A stretch of 64,000 nt of DNA from Triatoma infestans. Its lineage: Eukaryota; Arthropoda; Insecta; Hemiptera; Reduviidae. The stretch covers positions 62,001 through 126,000 of the forward strand of contig JAAEAF010014929.1 of NCBI GenBank assembly GCA_011037195.1, given 5' to 3'. Positions 35,901 through 47,200 of the stretch are shown here, in pieces (position 1 is the first letter of the stretch; every line of letters begins with the position of its first letter). Below the pieces are notes generated by a model. The model did no database searches. It saw only the letters and a program-made list of their open reading frames with translations, and was not told where the DNA came from. The translations under genes were made by a program, and so were the position numbers.

Positions 35901-37164
35901 TAACTGCCAAATTCTATTGAAATCATCGAATTTTTAACCCTTTTAATTCTTCTTAATGTTATGGAATTGGTAGAACTGTACCACATAAAGGAATGAACAT
36001 AACAAAAGTAATTGTCCTCAAATGAAGGATTTCTGGATGAGAATTATTAATATATTGAGTTTCAAAGAAAATCGGAGTATTTTCTGACACTTCCGGTTCA
36101 CTGATTTCAAATACAACGTTTATGTCGGGCACCAAACGTCAAATAATTAGTTCTCTTTTTTGAGTTATTCTGTTTACATAAACATACACAAACATCATAA
36201 TTTCTAATTCAGAATATATCACACCGTATTCCAAAGATAATAACTGAAATTACTAACTAAAATCTTTTAAAAAAAATATCTGGCGTCTTTCACAATCTCT
36301 TAAGGTTTAGAATACTGGCACATAGAGGAGATAAATGCTAATAATTTGAATTGAAACTTTAGAGAGAACATAAGCCACTAAATTCTTTCTATCCAGAAAA
36401 ATTGTTTCAAATAAAAGTTATAAGGTCAGTATTGAAGTTAGTATCAGTTTTTTAAAAAAATTCAGAAACATATCTACGATTGGTAGTTTTTGACCGAAAC
36501 CTTCCGAATGTTCTCCTAGTGATAATCAAATGTAATTTTCGAAAACTTGATATTGCATATTTTTCCTGTTAAAGCAGCAATATAAAAAAATATGGAGTCA
36601 AAAACTCATACGACTTAATCTTATATGGAAAAAATTTTTCAAACCAAGATGCGATATAACGCATTCCACTACAGAGTAGAAAAAATGCGAGAAGAAGTTG
36701 CATTTAACTAGTTACAACTCTTCATGTAATTAGTGTTCATCAAAGGCGAAAGTTTATATTATTAAGACACATGTTAATATTATCATATTAAGTAGTAATA
36801 TTTAACATATTTTCTTTCTTTCTAATAATAATGGTTCAAGAAGATTTATTCCAATTTAAAAACAAAATAATTTAACTAAACCTCGAACTTGAAATGCTTT
36901 AATTTAAGTTAATCTTATATAATTTTGAAAAAATTCAAATATATGTTGATGAAAAAAAATGAAAGAGAACTAATAAATGCCTGTAGAGTTGTTTATGAAA
37001 GAAAGAGGAAAAGACGTTATACGTCCTTGTAATATTCAAGTATTTCCCCACTTCCTTTATCAACGTCCATTTAAAAAGAAATAAATTTTAAAAAAGTATG
37101 ACGTAATAGGACTCAATAATGTAACTAATAAAGTAAATACTAAATTGGAACATTTCTTTTTAGC

Positions 37165-37230
<66 letters not shown>

Positions 37231-39490
37231 TGGTAACTGAATAAAGGCAATAAAATCATAAATTATTAATTCCCTACAATGAATAAATTAGTAACGGCTT
37301 GAATTAAGTTTTGAACATTTTAAGGGAAACACTCTTAAGACATTATCAATTATCAAATATCTTTTAGATTTTTTTTGTTACAAACTCGCGTTATTTTAAA
37401 TGTGCAGAGTGTTGTACTAGTCGTGAATTCAAGTACAAAGAGGACAGTTTTTCTACATATCAAGTCAGTAAATAGTTTCCTACAAAAGTAAAAGAATTTA
37501 TGAATGGCATTCGAAGTCTGGAGCAGTTTTCGGAAAAACTGTAAAAAAATATTTTGTACAAAAAACTGATACGTTTTCCTCTTACGTCAGCTGATACATT
37601 TTGACCATAGTGGTGGAATTCTCGGAAAAAAATTTGAACATTGTGGGATTTAAATTTGCTTTTAACATTGTTCTGTTCACACATTACAGAATCAATTATT
37701 TCTCGTTCACCTTCACACTACACACTCACGATTTTCTATAATCATTTTTATACCCCGACGACCTCAATACAACATGATTCAACTCAACATGATTGAAGTG
37801 AAAACTCAATTTCGAAAATTTGAAACAATAGCTCCCTCTTACAACATTAAGAAAAAGTATAAATAGAAAATCCTTTCAATAAAGCGGTATTTTTATCAAA
37901 TAATACTAACCGAAACTTCTCGTGACTAAAATCATGTATTCTCAGTAACAACTGAAATTTTTAAAATTCAAGACGATCACATACCAATCAAAGCTATTGT
38001 TTGATAAGTAGTTCTTCGTCTCTCTAAATCTCGGTTTTGAGGAAGTACTTAGCATATCTACCTCTACCGTTAACCCCGTAGAAAATGAACAAGATATACT
38101 TTTCTTCTTTTAAAATGTTATATCTTTAAAAGTCAGTAGCATATATTTGAAATTAGTGCACAATTTATAAAATCAAAAATCCGATTACTCATTCCTTACA
38201 GTATATCGAAACATGTGAGAGGAAAATCCCTTTATCACTCCCTCTCAGAAGAAAATCAATTCCCCCCACCCACCCATGTTAAGAATATTTACATGACTTT
38301 CTTGTATTAAAATTTTCAAAGATTCTAACAGACAAATAAGAAATTTTTGATTAATCACTTGGTTTTGCTTGATAAACTCCAGATGGTGGAACCGCACATC
38401 TTAATCAAATGAATCTCAGGAGGTTTTACGTCGTGGCGCCCCCTAAACTTGGGCTTATGTTTACCAATTTTAAGTAAGTCTGTTTTCTATGTAATAAACA
38501 GGACGAATAAATAGCAAAGTTGCTTTCCGGTTAGTGGATGTTAACCAAAATCCCTAAACGAAATAGTATTATGTTTGGCACTATATATATATATATATAC
38601 CATTAACTGAAGCATTATTTTTTCATCTCATGGGACCTCAAATCATGCATATCCGGTGTAACTCAAATTCGAAAATTAATGGTTTTTCTCTAGCAATCGA
38701 AAGTGAAAGTACAAAAAATATTTAAGAATTCAAAACTCTTAATAACATTCAGTTTCGGTGGGGATTCAATATAAAAAATTTGGTACAATTAACGCCGTAA
38801 TCAGCGAAAAATGATTGCTTATCTTAAAAAAAAAAAAGCATCCTAATAAAGCTTGAGAGTATTATCATTAAATGTTTACACTTTCACCAAAATTTAGTCT
38901 ACTACTTACTTTGCCACCTCATTTCCATAAAAGTAACATTGAAAGCTGTATATCTAAGACCTCCATGTATGAACAAATATGTTTTGAGAACCATTTTTCC
39001 ATAGTACTCATAGGGATCTACATTTCCGTTTAAATTCTCGGTACTGCACACTTTAAAAACAGAATTACAATAAAAATGTCATTCCTAAATATTTATTTAA
39101 AATATATCCAAATGAAACAACTTATTAAAAATATAAACTTTACCTGAAGAAGTCTTGTTATGGAAAATCATCTGACACGAATTATTTCTAAAGTTAGGAA
39201 GACGAGCCTAAAACAAAACAAAATTGTAATGTATAAAAAAAAGTAGGTTTAATTTACATGTATATACCAATGTGTTAAATATATAAATTAATACTTGCCT
39301 GATGATCGCAAGAGAGGCTATTATTCTCACATAAGCCACTAGTATGTTCAGTATTGGGCCTCGATATTCTTGAGGAGACAAGCAATATCTCCTGATCCAC
39401 ATTTACGACAAGAAAAGTGCATATTGTATAGAAGAAGACATTCAAAAAGAACCTCTGGGAGCAAGTAACTACAGAGCGAATTAAACACAT
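26630..39490 (-). CDS. IL-17-receptor-like SEFIR-domain membrane protein
   Basis: Nine minus-strand exons join in phase to 1824 bases, 607 residues plus stop: 39490-39299, 39207-39144, 39050-38910, 35569-35345, 33845-33516, 29573-29460, 29304-29150, 27894-27644, 26981-26630. The protein has an N-terminal signal peptide (FFLNVFFYTICTFLVV), an ectodomain to about residue 320 rich in aromatic beta-strand-like sequence, a membrane pass (LLTGLVATVILIPILLMLY, about 326-345), a SEFIR domain (about 360-500; PKLLLMYKP, YFKKCHL, DPVRWY, ADFVGIFASPV) and a Ser/Asp-rich tail. This order fits the IL-17 receptor/Sef family, which signals through SEFIR-SEFIR contact with adaptors such as Act1. I chose the ATG at 39490 because the signal peptide follows it; a short out-of-frame upstream ATG lies at 39513. 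Which IL-17R paralogue it is remains open. Confidence 0.85.
27254..27480 (+). repeat. CTTCCGG-family repeat fragment in SEFIR gene intron
   Basis: It starts A|TCTGGCGTGAAACTCTCACA after an A run and includes GTCGCACTTCCGGCTCAACC and TTCTTCAAACTGGGCATTTT. Its start matches copies at 55688, 61926 and 63621. Confidence 0.6.
27644..27894 (-). CDS. SEFIR receptor exon: SEFIR C-terminal half
   Basis: It encodes DPVRWYVDAFNEADFVGIFA, then SPVVSDMERLQAQKYNKYAH and on to PPEAQALKR. Acceptor CTTTAG, donor AAAG|gtttgt. Confidence 0.88.
29150..29304 (-). CDS. SEFIR receptor exon: SEFIR N-terminal half
   Basis: It encodes REPTGPPKLLLMYKPVSVEH and YKYFKKCHLHPMIDQYGIAE. This is the first strand and helix of the SEFIR domain. 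Acceptor TTCAG, donor AAAG|gtagat. Confidence 0.88.
29460..29573 (-). CDS. SEFIR receptor exon: transmembrane segment
   Basis: It encodes VEMTEPK, then LLTGLVATVILIPILLMLYF and IWKRNCDTTEP: a single membrane pass followed by a basic stop-transfer. Donor CCTA|gttagt, chosen because it restores the frame into the SEFIR exon. Confidence 0.82.
29574..33515. other. SEFIR receptor intron with LINE copy
   Basis: This 3.9-kb intron holds LINE family 1, copy 1 (30288-31705, antisense to the host gene). Between 29830 and 30250 a GC-richer stretch with GGGTTCAGCATATCC resembles GGGTTTAGCATATCAACACG at about 34040 in the next intron, so it is probably repeat-derived. The remainder is AT-rich. Confidence 0.7.
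30288..31705 (+). mobile_element. LINE family 1, copy 1: 5'-truncated RT end, RNase H and 3' end
   Basis: Homology to the copy at 46536-48609 begins at about 30288. The frames, broken by shifts, read [20 protein letters not shown] (end of reverse transcriptase), then an RNase H region ([35 protein letters not shown]), then a C-terminal zinc-knuckle-like end (CETEEEAPIHLMTDCLGCE). The 3' end runs from the stop at about 31576 to TAGTAATAATGCC near 31695. RNase H after RT places it in the LOA/I/R1 part of non-LTR elements. At least three frameshifts make it dead. Confidence 0.82.
33516..33845 (-). CDS. SEFIR receptor exon: membrane-proximal ectodomain
   Basis: It encodes DETERNVTKWSVFVVMDISA through PQHYDCKDDVCAVSSPEYLI. 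The alternating hydrophobic pattern and closing Cys pair fit a fibronectin-III-like module. NVT and NQT are possible N-glycosylation sites. Donor ATAG|gtaatg. Confidence 0.85.
33846..35344. other. SEFIR receptor intron, repeat-derived middle
   Basis: This 1.5-kb intron has a GC-richer block (about 33940-34740) with short frames such as MISYFGSQKRQYIEQ on the plus strand and a 66-codon frame on the minus strand. Neither resembles a known protein and they overlap a motif shared with the neighbouring intron (about 29950-30010). Probably old repeat sequence. Confidence 0.4.
35345..35569 (-). CDS. SEFIR receptor exon: ectodomain
   Basis: It encodes IYMRFIKNQEKTPSICREFQ through SYIYRYLFFAPSSERI. 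Donor ATAG|gtgagt, acceptor ATCTAG. Confidence 0.82.
36045..36540 (+). repeat. CTTCCGG-family repeat fragments
   Basis: ACACTTCCGGTTCACTGATT and GAGTTATTCTGTTTACATAA match the middle and end of the copy at 61916-62590 (GAGATATTCTGTTCACAAAA). A second start, TATCTGGCGTCTTTCACAAT, follows at 36278, giving two fragments back to back. Confidence 0.5.
37164..37231 (+). repeat. AAT trinucleotide microsatellite
   Basis: About 22 uninterrupted AAT units. LINEs in this window end in short AAT tails, so the array may have grown from such a tail, but no LINE sequence is recognisable beside it. Confidence 0.95.
38910..39050 (-). CDS. SEFIR receptor exon: ectodomain
   Basis: It encodes VCSTENLNGNVDPYEYYGKM and then VLKTYLFIHGGLRYTAF through EMRWQ. 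The acceptor at TTTAAAG (39051) rather than CAG (39044) keeps the frame open. Donor CAAA|gtaagt. Confidence 0.8.
39144..39207 (-). CDS. SEFIR receptor exon: ectodomain
   Basis: A 64-base exon encoding ARLPNFRNNSCQMIFHNKTS. Acceptor TTTTAG, donor TCAG|gtaaag. NNS and NKT are possible glycosylation sites. Confidence 0.8.
39299..39490 (-). CDS. SEFIR receptor first coding exon with signal peptide; GC donor
   Basis: It encodes MCLIRSVVTCSQRFFLNVFF and on to CENNSLSCDHQ. The hydrophobic stretch FFLNVFFYTICTFLVV is a signal peptide. The donor is CAG|gcaagt, a GC-AG intron with otherwise ideal consensus. The frame runs into TAA seven codons later if not spliced, with no usable GT before the stop. 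Confidence 0.8.
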
Positions 39491-41245
39491 GTTGAAATCA
39501 TAATGAACCACATTAACGTTTTCCCTCAGCCCTTTTGAGATACCCCTATGGGTTCACATAAGGTCAGGGCGTTGTTGAAAGGAAAATAGGCAAGAACCCA
39601 TTTGGGTTCATAGCCATCAATTACTGTATTCTGATAACTCACTAACCATTACTTTCACATCACTCAGCTGACTTCATAGTAAATTACTTTAATGTCTTAC
39701 TTTTATCAAAAAACCAATGTAGCCAACATAAGCTGACATTTGTAACTTTTACTATTTACAGACTATAGAGTGTGCTAATGTGCCACAAGCTTGACGATGG
39801 GCTACAGGAACGATTCTATGTATACGTATACTTATAGAGAGACGCCCCGCGCTTAAATCGGCCCCGTACCCTGACAAATAAGGTACAAATAACCAACCAA
39901 TAATTTGGTTAATATTAATTATTTTATTTATTCAAGGAACGTACTACCACAACCTTCTATAGTTTAAATGTTCTTTATATTGATTGAGTTAAAGGAAATA
40001 ATCTGTTGAAGTGGAGTTAAAATATTTTTAAATCATGACGTTTAAATAAAAAAAAAATGATTTTCGAACAATGCAGCAGTAGAAGATACTAGGCAGGTTG
40101 AATCACTGAAATTCTCTAGTTTTTGAATTTAAGACGGGAATATTTATGAAATTTCATCACATCACATTGTTCAGGTTTTGTAGATCTTTTTAATACAAAG
40201 AAAGTAAAGAAAGGAAAAAGAGATAATTATAGAACAAAGTATGATCTGATTTACCTATTTTCTTTCTTAAGAAATCATGAAACGTCTATTATTGATAAAG
40301 AGGAAAAGTAAATGTCTTGTCTATATAGGGGAATTGAAATTCTGAGTGGAACTTATTTGTTTTATTTGCAGAAATAACTCTGCCCAAAACATTCTGATCC
40401 ACCTGCATGGCACGTCATGTCAGAGAAGTTCCAAAATGGGGCGCATGTACTATACAAGCAGATTTGCAAGTGAACCTCCTACTTACAAATTACATTTTAT
40501 TGTGTAATTTTATTCTTAGATCATTGAGTGAACTGCTGTAGTTAGTTAATATGAATTCTTGTTTTTCAATCCTACACATACCTAATCGCAAGTGTGTTTA
40601 AGCGCGACATCAATAGTAGACATCATAGTACAACAGGTGGAGTATCGCTTAGTTTATAAGACATGTAGTTGAAGACCGTACAAAATTAGAGAAAAAGTAT
40701 ATCCATTTACTTGTCAAAATGTGCTGAATATAACCATGATCCATATTAGAGTGCGTTGGCATTAGAAGAATAGTCAAATATTTTTTATTGTAGAAAAATA
40801 CCAAGCTATGAAACACAAATCTGCTATGAAAAACTCATCCGACTTTATCTTACTGCACATAATACAAATTTAGGAATGAGAAAATTTTGTATATGTTGCA
40901 CTTTGATAAATAATTTGTGTTAAAATGATTATTTGGCCTGCAGATTCTTGCATGCATGCCAGTTATGCCCAACCTTCCGGCTGGGGTCTCACCCCTTAAA
41001 TTCTCTCTAGAAAACCCCTCACTTCTTTTAACGTTCTCAAGAAAATCTGTGCCAAGTGGTACAAGCGTGAATTTGCAATATTAACGCATTCCACAAAACG
41101 GGAGCGAAATTGTGACTGTAAATCTTGACTAAAACTGTGGCACAAAATAGCTTATAATTCTTAGATATATATATGATTATTTAAACATATCAGTTTGTAT
41201 ATATTTAATAAATTCTACCATTGAAACACATATATATACAACATG

Positions 41246-41306
41246 CGTAGAATACGTTTTTCACACCCCCCTAATCACAACTCCGTAAGAGAAAACGTAT
41301 TCTACG
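41246..41306. repeat. Short inverted repeat with 15-base arms
   Basis: CGTAGAATACGTTTT (41246-41260) and its exact reverse complement (41292-41306) flank about 31 bases. The same 15-mer occurs in RET intron sequence at 9708-9722. Confidence 0.8.
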
Positions 41307-42849
41307 TTAAAATTGAAACAGGTAAAAATGTGAAAAATAATTCCAATTTGAAGAAGTTCATGATTAAAATATTTTTCTATTTGGAAGCCCACCAAAAAAC
41401 AAAAAAATCCAACAAAAGACATTGTAAAAACTAAGATACAATAACGTATCTCTAGATACCAAAAGTGTTCATAAAAATGGCCGCAAGAAAGCAGCACTTT
41501 CCAGGGAAGTAACACTTGTTCAATTTTTTAACTCCTAGGCCAGTCTCCTGAGCCTTAATACAATCCTGATTTTTGCATGTTTGGGTGTTGGAAATTTAGA
41601 AAACACGGCGCAATTTTCTCTCTCTGGGCGATGGAGGCATTTTGTGGCTGAGTACATGTGTAAACATCAAGAAAAGTAATTTCCAAGAGATGAAGATATC
41701 TAGTGGCAAACTTTAAATTGGGTTCTTGGAAGGTGCCGGCATTTGGTGGCCATTTCTATAACTACAAATTTAGTATTGGTTTCCTTCTTAGTGCAAATTT
41801 TTACACTAAGATTTTCGTGCATAGTTTTTGGTTTCAATGGCATTGTTAAATTAATATGAAACAATTTCTTTATGAAGTACGTACCTCAACTTTACGATTA
41901 TTCTAAAAATGAATTTTAGGCTGTAACATATTGTAAAAATTAAGAATTTGTATAAAGATCTGTTACTATCGACGAGCGAATACAATTAGAGTGAAAATTG
42001 TAAATCTAATTAAAAAAATTATTCCTTTCGTCCCTTAATTATAGAAATTATGTTTTTTTTTATATATATACAAATAGGTTGAATAAGCTGCACGTCATAC
42101 AGTATTTAGAAAACAAAACTCAATCTGACTTCTTGACATAATGATTCAATTATTCATTCATTCTTTAATAATAACTTTTTGAATAAACTATTTTCAATAC
42201 AATCCATACAGACGTTATATTTGTTTTACTTGATTTTTCTTTCTATTTGAACTACCGCTAAGTTTCAACCAAGTTTTGATATTAGATACCGAAGCTTATT
42301 TATACTGACACCAAAATTAGTTTAATATTGCATTTAGTTTGAATATTGATTTAAATGCTGAATCTAACTTCAGCAGCAACTTTAATGCCATTGATGATGT
42401 TAAGAGATTTTTAATTTATCGTGACGAAACCTCATTTGTATGGTTAAAACACTTTTTCGCCCATAAGCATCGTATTTCTTCAGTATTTGTTGCTGCTTCT
42501 AGTTTCTTTTTTTTGTTAGAATGAGATTATTACTCTAAAAAATTTCAGCTTAGCTTTACCAGGAGATTCAGTATCTTCATAGTTAGATACAATATTAAAG
42601 TTCAAATAATCGCCTAAGTTTGGAGAGATAAAACAGTAAAGAAACTAAAATACTGGAAACAAAACAGTTTAATTTAATTAACAGTTTAATTCACTTTGGA
42701 AAATGTTAAACTTACTTTCATCTGTAAAAAGAACAGTTTTCCCAAAGGTCATAAGTCTTCAAACATTTGAATTTTCGCGAACTTAAGGTGCTTTTTTTAT
42801 TGATAGCACACTCACGAATGGTTTCCTCCTTGCGGCTCGGCAGTTATTT

Positions 42850-43248
42850 CTGCCATTGGTGTGGGCAATCCCTCATTTTATTAAGGGAATAATGGACCAC
42901 AAAAGATATGTTGATATTTTCAGAGAAAATTTAAAAGTTACTGAGACAAAATTAGGCATTGAAAAAGAACTTGTTTTTTATCAGGATCCTAAACATAAAG
43001 CTCGAAAAATACATGAGTGGCTAGCCTTTAACTGCCCGAAAATTCTCAGTACCCCTCCTCAATTACCTGACATTAATCCAATAGAAAATTTATGGGCCCG
43101 TTTAAAAAATAAAAACGAAAATAATAATAACATTAAAAGTAGGAATGAACTCAAAATCGCTTTTCAAACGGAAGGGAATAAAATCTCGGATTTCAGAAAA
43201 CAGTTAGTGGAATACTTCTTCAAGAATGAATATGGTAATAAAAAGTAA
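42850..43248 (+). pseudogene. Tc1/mariner-type transposase, C-terminal half
   Basis: A 130-codon frame carries VWAIPHFIKGIMDHKRY (family block VWGxxSxxGxGxLxxIxGxMd), then the second catalytic Asp in FYQDPKHKA, then LPDINPIENLWARLK with the third acidic residue (Glu of NPIENLW). The N-terminal DNA-binding domains and first catalytic Asp are missing, so it is a relic, although its last 130 codons have no stop. Its open frame suggests it is younger than the relic at 7205-7530. Confidence 0.82.
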
Positions 43249-44153
43249 AGGCTTTCCCACAGAATATTAGTTAAGGCTTAATTTATTGTTTTTCATGTTA
43301 TTTTCTTTCAAGAACAAATATGGCTGTTGCTCATATTAAAGAGATTTGGTTGACTTTTGTTTTTTTCTGTTAATTAATACAGAAACTTTAATATATTAAA
43401 TTTATAGGAAACTGTTTGGTTAATGGTTCAAAGTTTTCACTAGAAGAAAAAAAATTATAATGTTTATATAAATTTATGTGTTCTTTTTAAACGTTTCCTT
43501 AGGAAACGTGACGTTTATTATAATATGGATGTGAGTGACAGTATGCTCACACATACAAAACTATTCGTCAACAAATTTCAAGTAACGAAACAAAACTTTG
43601 AAATTGATGCTACGGCAAATATTTGGTTTCTAATGTGCAGGAAACAATGTTCTCATGTATATCAAAGAGAATTCATAATTCTCTTTGATTATTATTTCAT
43701 GATAAACATTTCTTGTGGAAATGACTCATATTGAGAATATTTCATAACTAAGATAAGAGATGATTTTTAACATTACACAAAAAAGCATAACGACAATAAT
43801 AATTAAAGGTTTCTACGAATTCATTACATTATAATTGTGATATAAAAATATTTTAATAAAATAATTATTCATAAAATAAATTAGTATTCATAATTTTATG
43901 AATATAAAAATATTACATTAATTAATGTATCGTATATGAAATATTATATCACAAGTAAAATATTTTAAACAAACCCTGTGATTAAAAAAAAAAAAAATCG
44001 AAAAGTTCTATATAAGATATAATACTGTATATTAATAAAAAAAAAAGTTTTAGAAACAAAGCATAATAAATTTGTTAATAAATATATGTATGTAAGAATT
44101 AAAATATTTAAATTTTAAGTAACAATAACAATATATGAAGATCTGAAAAATAC

Positions 44154-44249
44154 TTAAGTCTGATATGGAGGTACCCAACCTCCAAAAGCTTTTTCAAGTT
44201 CTTCAGCTACAGCAATACATAGATGATCATTATATGGTGTTGAAACAAC
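44154..44249 (-). CDS. Amidase terminal exon
   Basis: It encodes [20 protein letters not shown] and [11 protein letters not shown], then TAA. FGGW.PP is the usual FAAH2 C-terminal signature. Acceptor TTTCAG. Confidence 0.92.
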   Translation of the reverse strand, partial: VVSTPYNDHLCIAVAEELEKAFGGWVPPYQT

Positions 44250-47200
44250 CTGAAACAAATAGTGACAATGTTTCGATTAAAAAAAGTCATTAATAAGCAC
44301 AATATTAAGTAAAATGATAAATAGCTAATTCACTAAAAGTCTATTAAACTATACAAATCCTGGCAACTTCAAGCCCCCAAATTTAGCGATAATAATTTTT
44401 AAAAATAAATCTCGTATGAAACATTGAAAACTTCGTATAAACTTTTGGTAGTCTTTAATGCTATACTGATATCAATCAACCCACATTTCAGCGGAATTTC
44501 ATCTTCTTTCGCCAATACCGCCATTGTTCCTTGTTTGGTGACGCTCTCCAAAAATCTAACTTCAAGAAATATACTCGCCTAACCCAGATACGTCACCTGC
44601 CCATCTCACTCAGGGTGCCTGACTCTACATACAACTGTTCACTAAAAAATTTGCTCGTATGTTCGGTTTTTCTTGAAGCTACTTTATCCTCGACCATCTG
44701 ATTTCTCGGATTATAGCAATGTCTTCTGGGTATTAGTTAAGCTGTATCAGAAAAGAGAGCGAATGAAATGCTCTAATTGACAAGCCCAATTGACAGATGT
44801 TACGATATTGTGCCTTGAAGGAATGTCCGGTTAATTTTTGTAGCAAATTTAGAATTAATGAGATTTTAATAACTCCAACGACTACAACGCCAATGTCCGG
44901 GGTTTTCCCCCCACGTGATCGAATTCGAGGAAAGTGCTTAGATGTTGAATGTTTGTAGAGGGACTGGATATAAAACCAAATCCATTATGACTGGTGTAAG
45001 CTCTATTATGGGTTCCTTTAGGTGTGTCATAATAGAATGTAGTCCTTCAGAATAATGAAATCTAGATTAGATAAGATTTTTTAGGAGATAGTGTACTGTG
45101 ACCTGAAAGATTTATGGTGCTCACAGAGCCTTAACAGAGCACTGCCGGCCTCTGGGCAGTGGTCTCTCGTTACAACCAACAATGCCCAGATAGTGAGCTG
45201 TATTTGTCACTAGGAATAGAAATCTAAGGGCAGCACTGCGGCAGTCAAATGGCGAACCCAGCGTTGGAAAAGCGGCACTTTTGCGTTAATCCCTTCCCTT
45301 ATAATGATAACTAACATCCACAAATATTCATTCAAGCTAGAAGTGGAAATTTTTGTTTTTAAATGTTCTTGAGAATGTTACTGTTCGTTGCCAAATAAAA
45401 GTTGCGTTTCATTTCAAATTGGCGAGTTTTATCTTCTATATTTAGCTGGAACATCATTTATGGCAGAACTAGCTAAAATTACAAATTCAACAAAACTTTT
45501 GATCGAATAGACATATAAAAACAAAATTCCAAAAGTGCAATTATTAAGAAATAAAAAAACAGTTAAGATGTTAAAAATAGTTTACTCCTCCTGTATTGGG
45601 AGGATGCACCTATTATAATAATAAACTTATTTAAAAAAAAAAAAATGAAATTAATTAAGCTGATATTATAAAAGCATCAAATTAATTTCAACGAATCTGA
45701 TGTTTGAACTTTTCGCAATCTGCATTTTTTTTTGTATATAAATTTTATCAAGCATAAATTATATAAATAATTCTACTAACAAATTTGTGTTAATTGTTTA
45801 TCTTAATAAATACCAAAAAGCAATCAACCGTATTTACCAGCTTCAGCCTACCTAAACCGTAAATCTTGCAACAATTAGACCTTGTCGCTGTAACTAACTA
45901 CACCTCATCATGAACAATCCTTCTACAGTATAGAATTCCCGCTTCTTATAAAAGCAGTAGCAATGAATAAACCTAAAATAACGTCATTACTGTACACAAA
46001 AAGAAAAATGCATAAATTAGAATTAAAAGTAAAAGTTGTTTAGATGTATCTGGTGATATTTTCTCTTTAAAAGATTGGTCACACTATTTCGATGACAGAT
46101 ATATACTTAATCTTCAGACAATTTAGGAGAGTTTGCTACGATTGAGGAAGCCAAGATAGTATCACAATATTTTCTTTATTTTATTTCTAAACGTTTCGCC
46201 AAAACTGTAGACATCTTCAATAGAGAAGTATAAACTTATATTGATTGGGGGCCAGCTAACTCCTGATAAAATTGCCACTTTTAATTGTTCATGTTGAGGA
46301 AGGTGTCTTCAGCTCCCTCATCCTCAAATTTGGACTTCTCTACTAAAGATGCCTACAGATTTGGCGAAACAGTTAGAAAATAAATAAAGATTATATTGTG
46401 ATACTATCTTGGCTTCCTCAATCATATGATGACAGATACTATAAAAGCTCTAAATGAATTTTCAATGAATGCTACTGTGATTCAATGATATTATTTACAT
46501 TTATGAACAAGTGTATATATACTGGGGCGGGTGTTGTTATTATTATAATTTGTCTGTGGGGAAAGTACGCTATCCAAATACTCACTGGGCCCATATAGCT
46601 ACCCCAAGAAAAACAACAACAAACCGGGTCTAGAACAAACACAAACATCCAGACCCGGATCTAATCTAATCCATTTAAGATTCACCGCAGTCCGAATAAA
46701 TCGGACAATAACCTTAAGCGGAAATAGTCTAAGCTCTTCCCTGTAGGATGTCAGGGAAAATTTCAGGATATCTGTACATCCTATTCCGACCAAAGGTCCT
46801 GAACCTAATTTCCTCACTACCCAGGCAAGCAGCCATAAGATGGATGGGTGTTTCCTCCTCTGTCTCACAGACTCTACAAATGGATTTCCAGCATGAGTAC
46901 CCATTATGTAGAGATGTCTCCTTAAACCCACAATGTCCAGTAAGAGATCCAACCAGATGCCTGAGAGCGCTCACTAATGGCCTTGTCCGGACCCCCGATG
47001 AGCATTTAGGACTGCCGAAAACCAACTGAGCTCATCCATAAGGATGAATGTTGTGATGTTATCCATGTCTGGAAGCCTGACAAACATGTCCAGAAGACAC
47101 GCCAACAGCAGGCTCGGGACCAATGAAAGGAAGAGAGGCGCCTAATTTGGCAAACCTATCCACCTCTTCATTCTTAAAAATCCCCATGTGACCTGGCACC

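Larger units (their letters stand above)
35570..38909. other. SEFIR receptor intron with AAT microsatellite
   Basis: This 3.3-kb intron contains CTTCCGG-family fragments (about 36045-36200 and 36278-36540), the AAT microsatellite at 37164-37231, an AT tract at 38583-38600, and probable further fragments of the same repeat family near 37760-38250 and 38620-38720. I see no exon. Confidence 0.65.
39491..44153. other. Intergenic: SEFIR gene promoter side and amidase 3' flank
   Basis: This 4.7-kb stretch should contain the SEFIR gene promoter next to 39490 and the amidase 3' untranslated region below 44154. It holds a small inverted repeat (41246-41306) and a transposase remnant (about 42850-43248, plus). 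A stretch at 39520-39880 is GC-richer but unidentified. The open frame at 42339-42524 is not recognisable. Confidence 0.6.

Noticed and set aside
37164..37231. CRISPR-like or satellite array
   Set aside because: It is an uninterrupted trinucleotide microsatellite with no spacers; the genome is eukaryotic.
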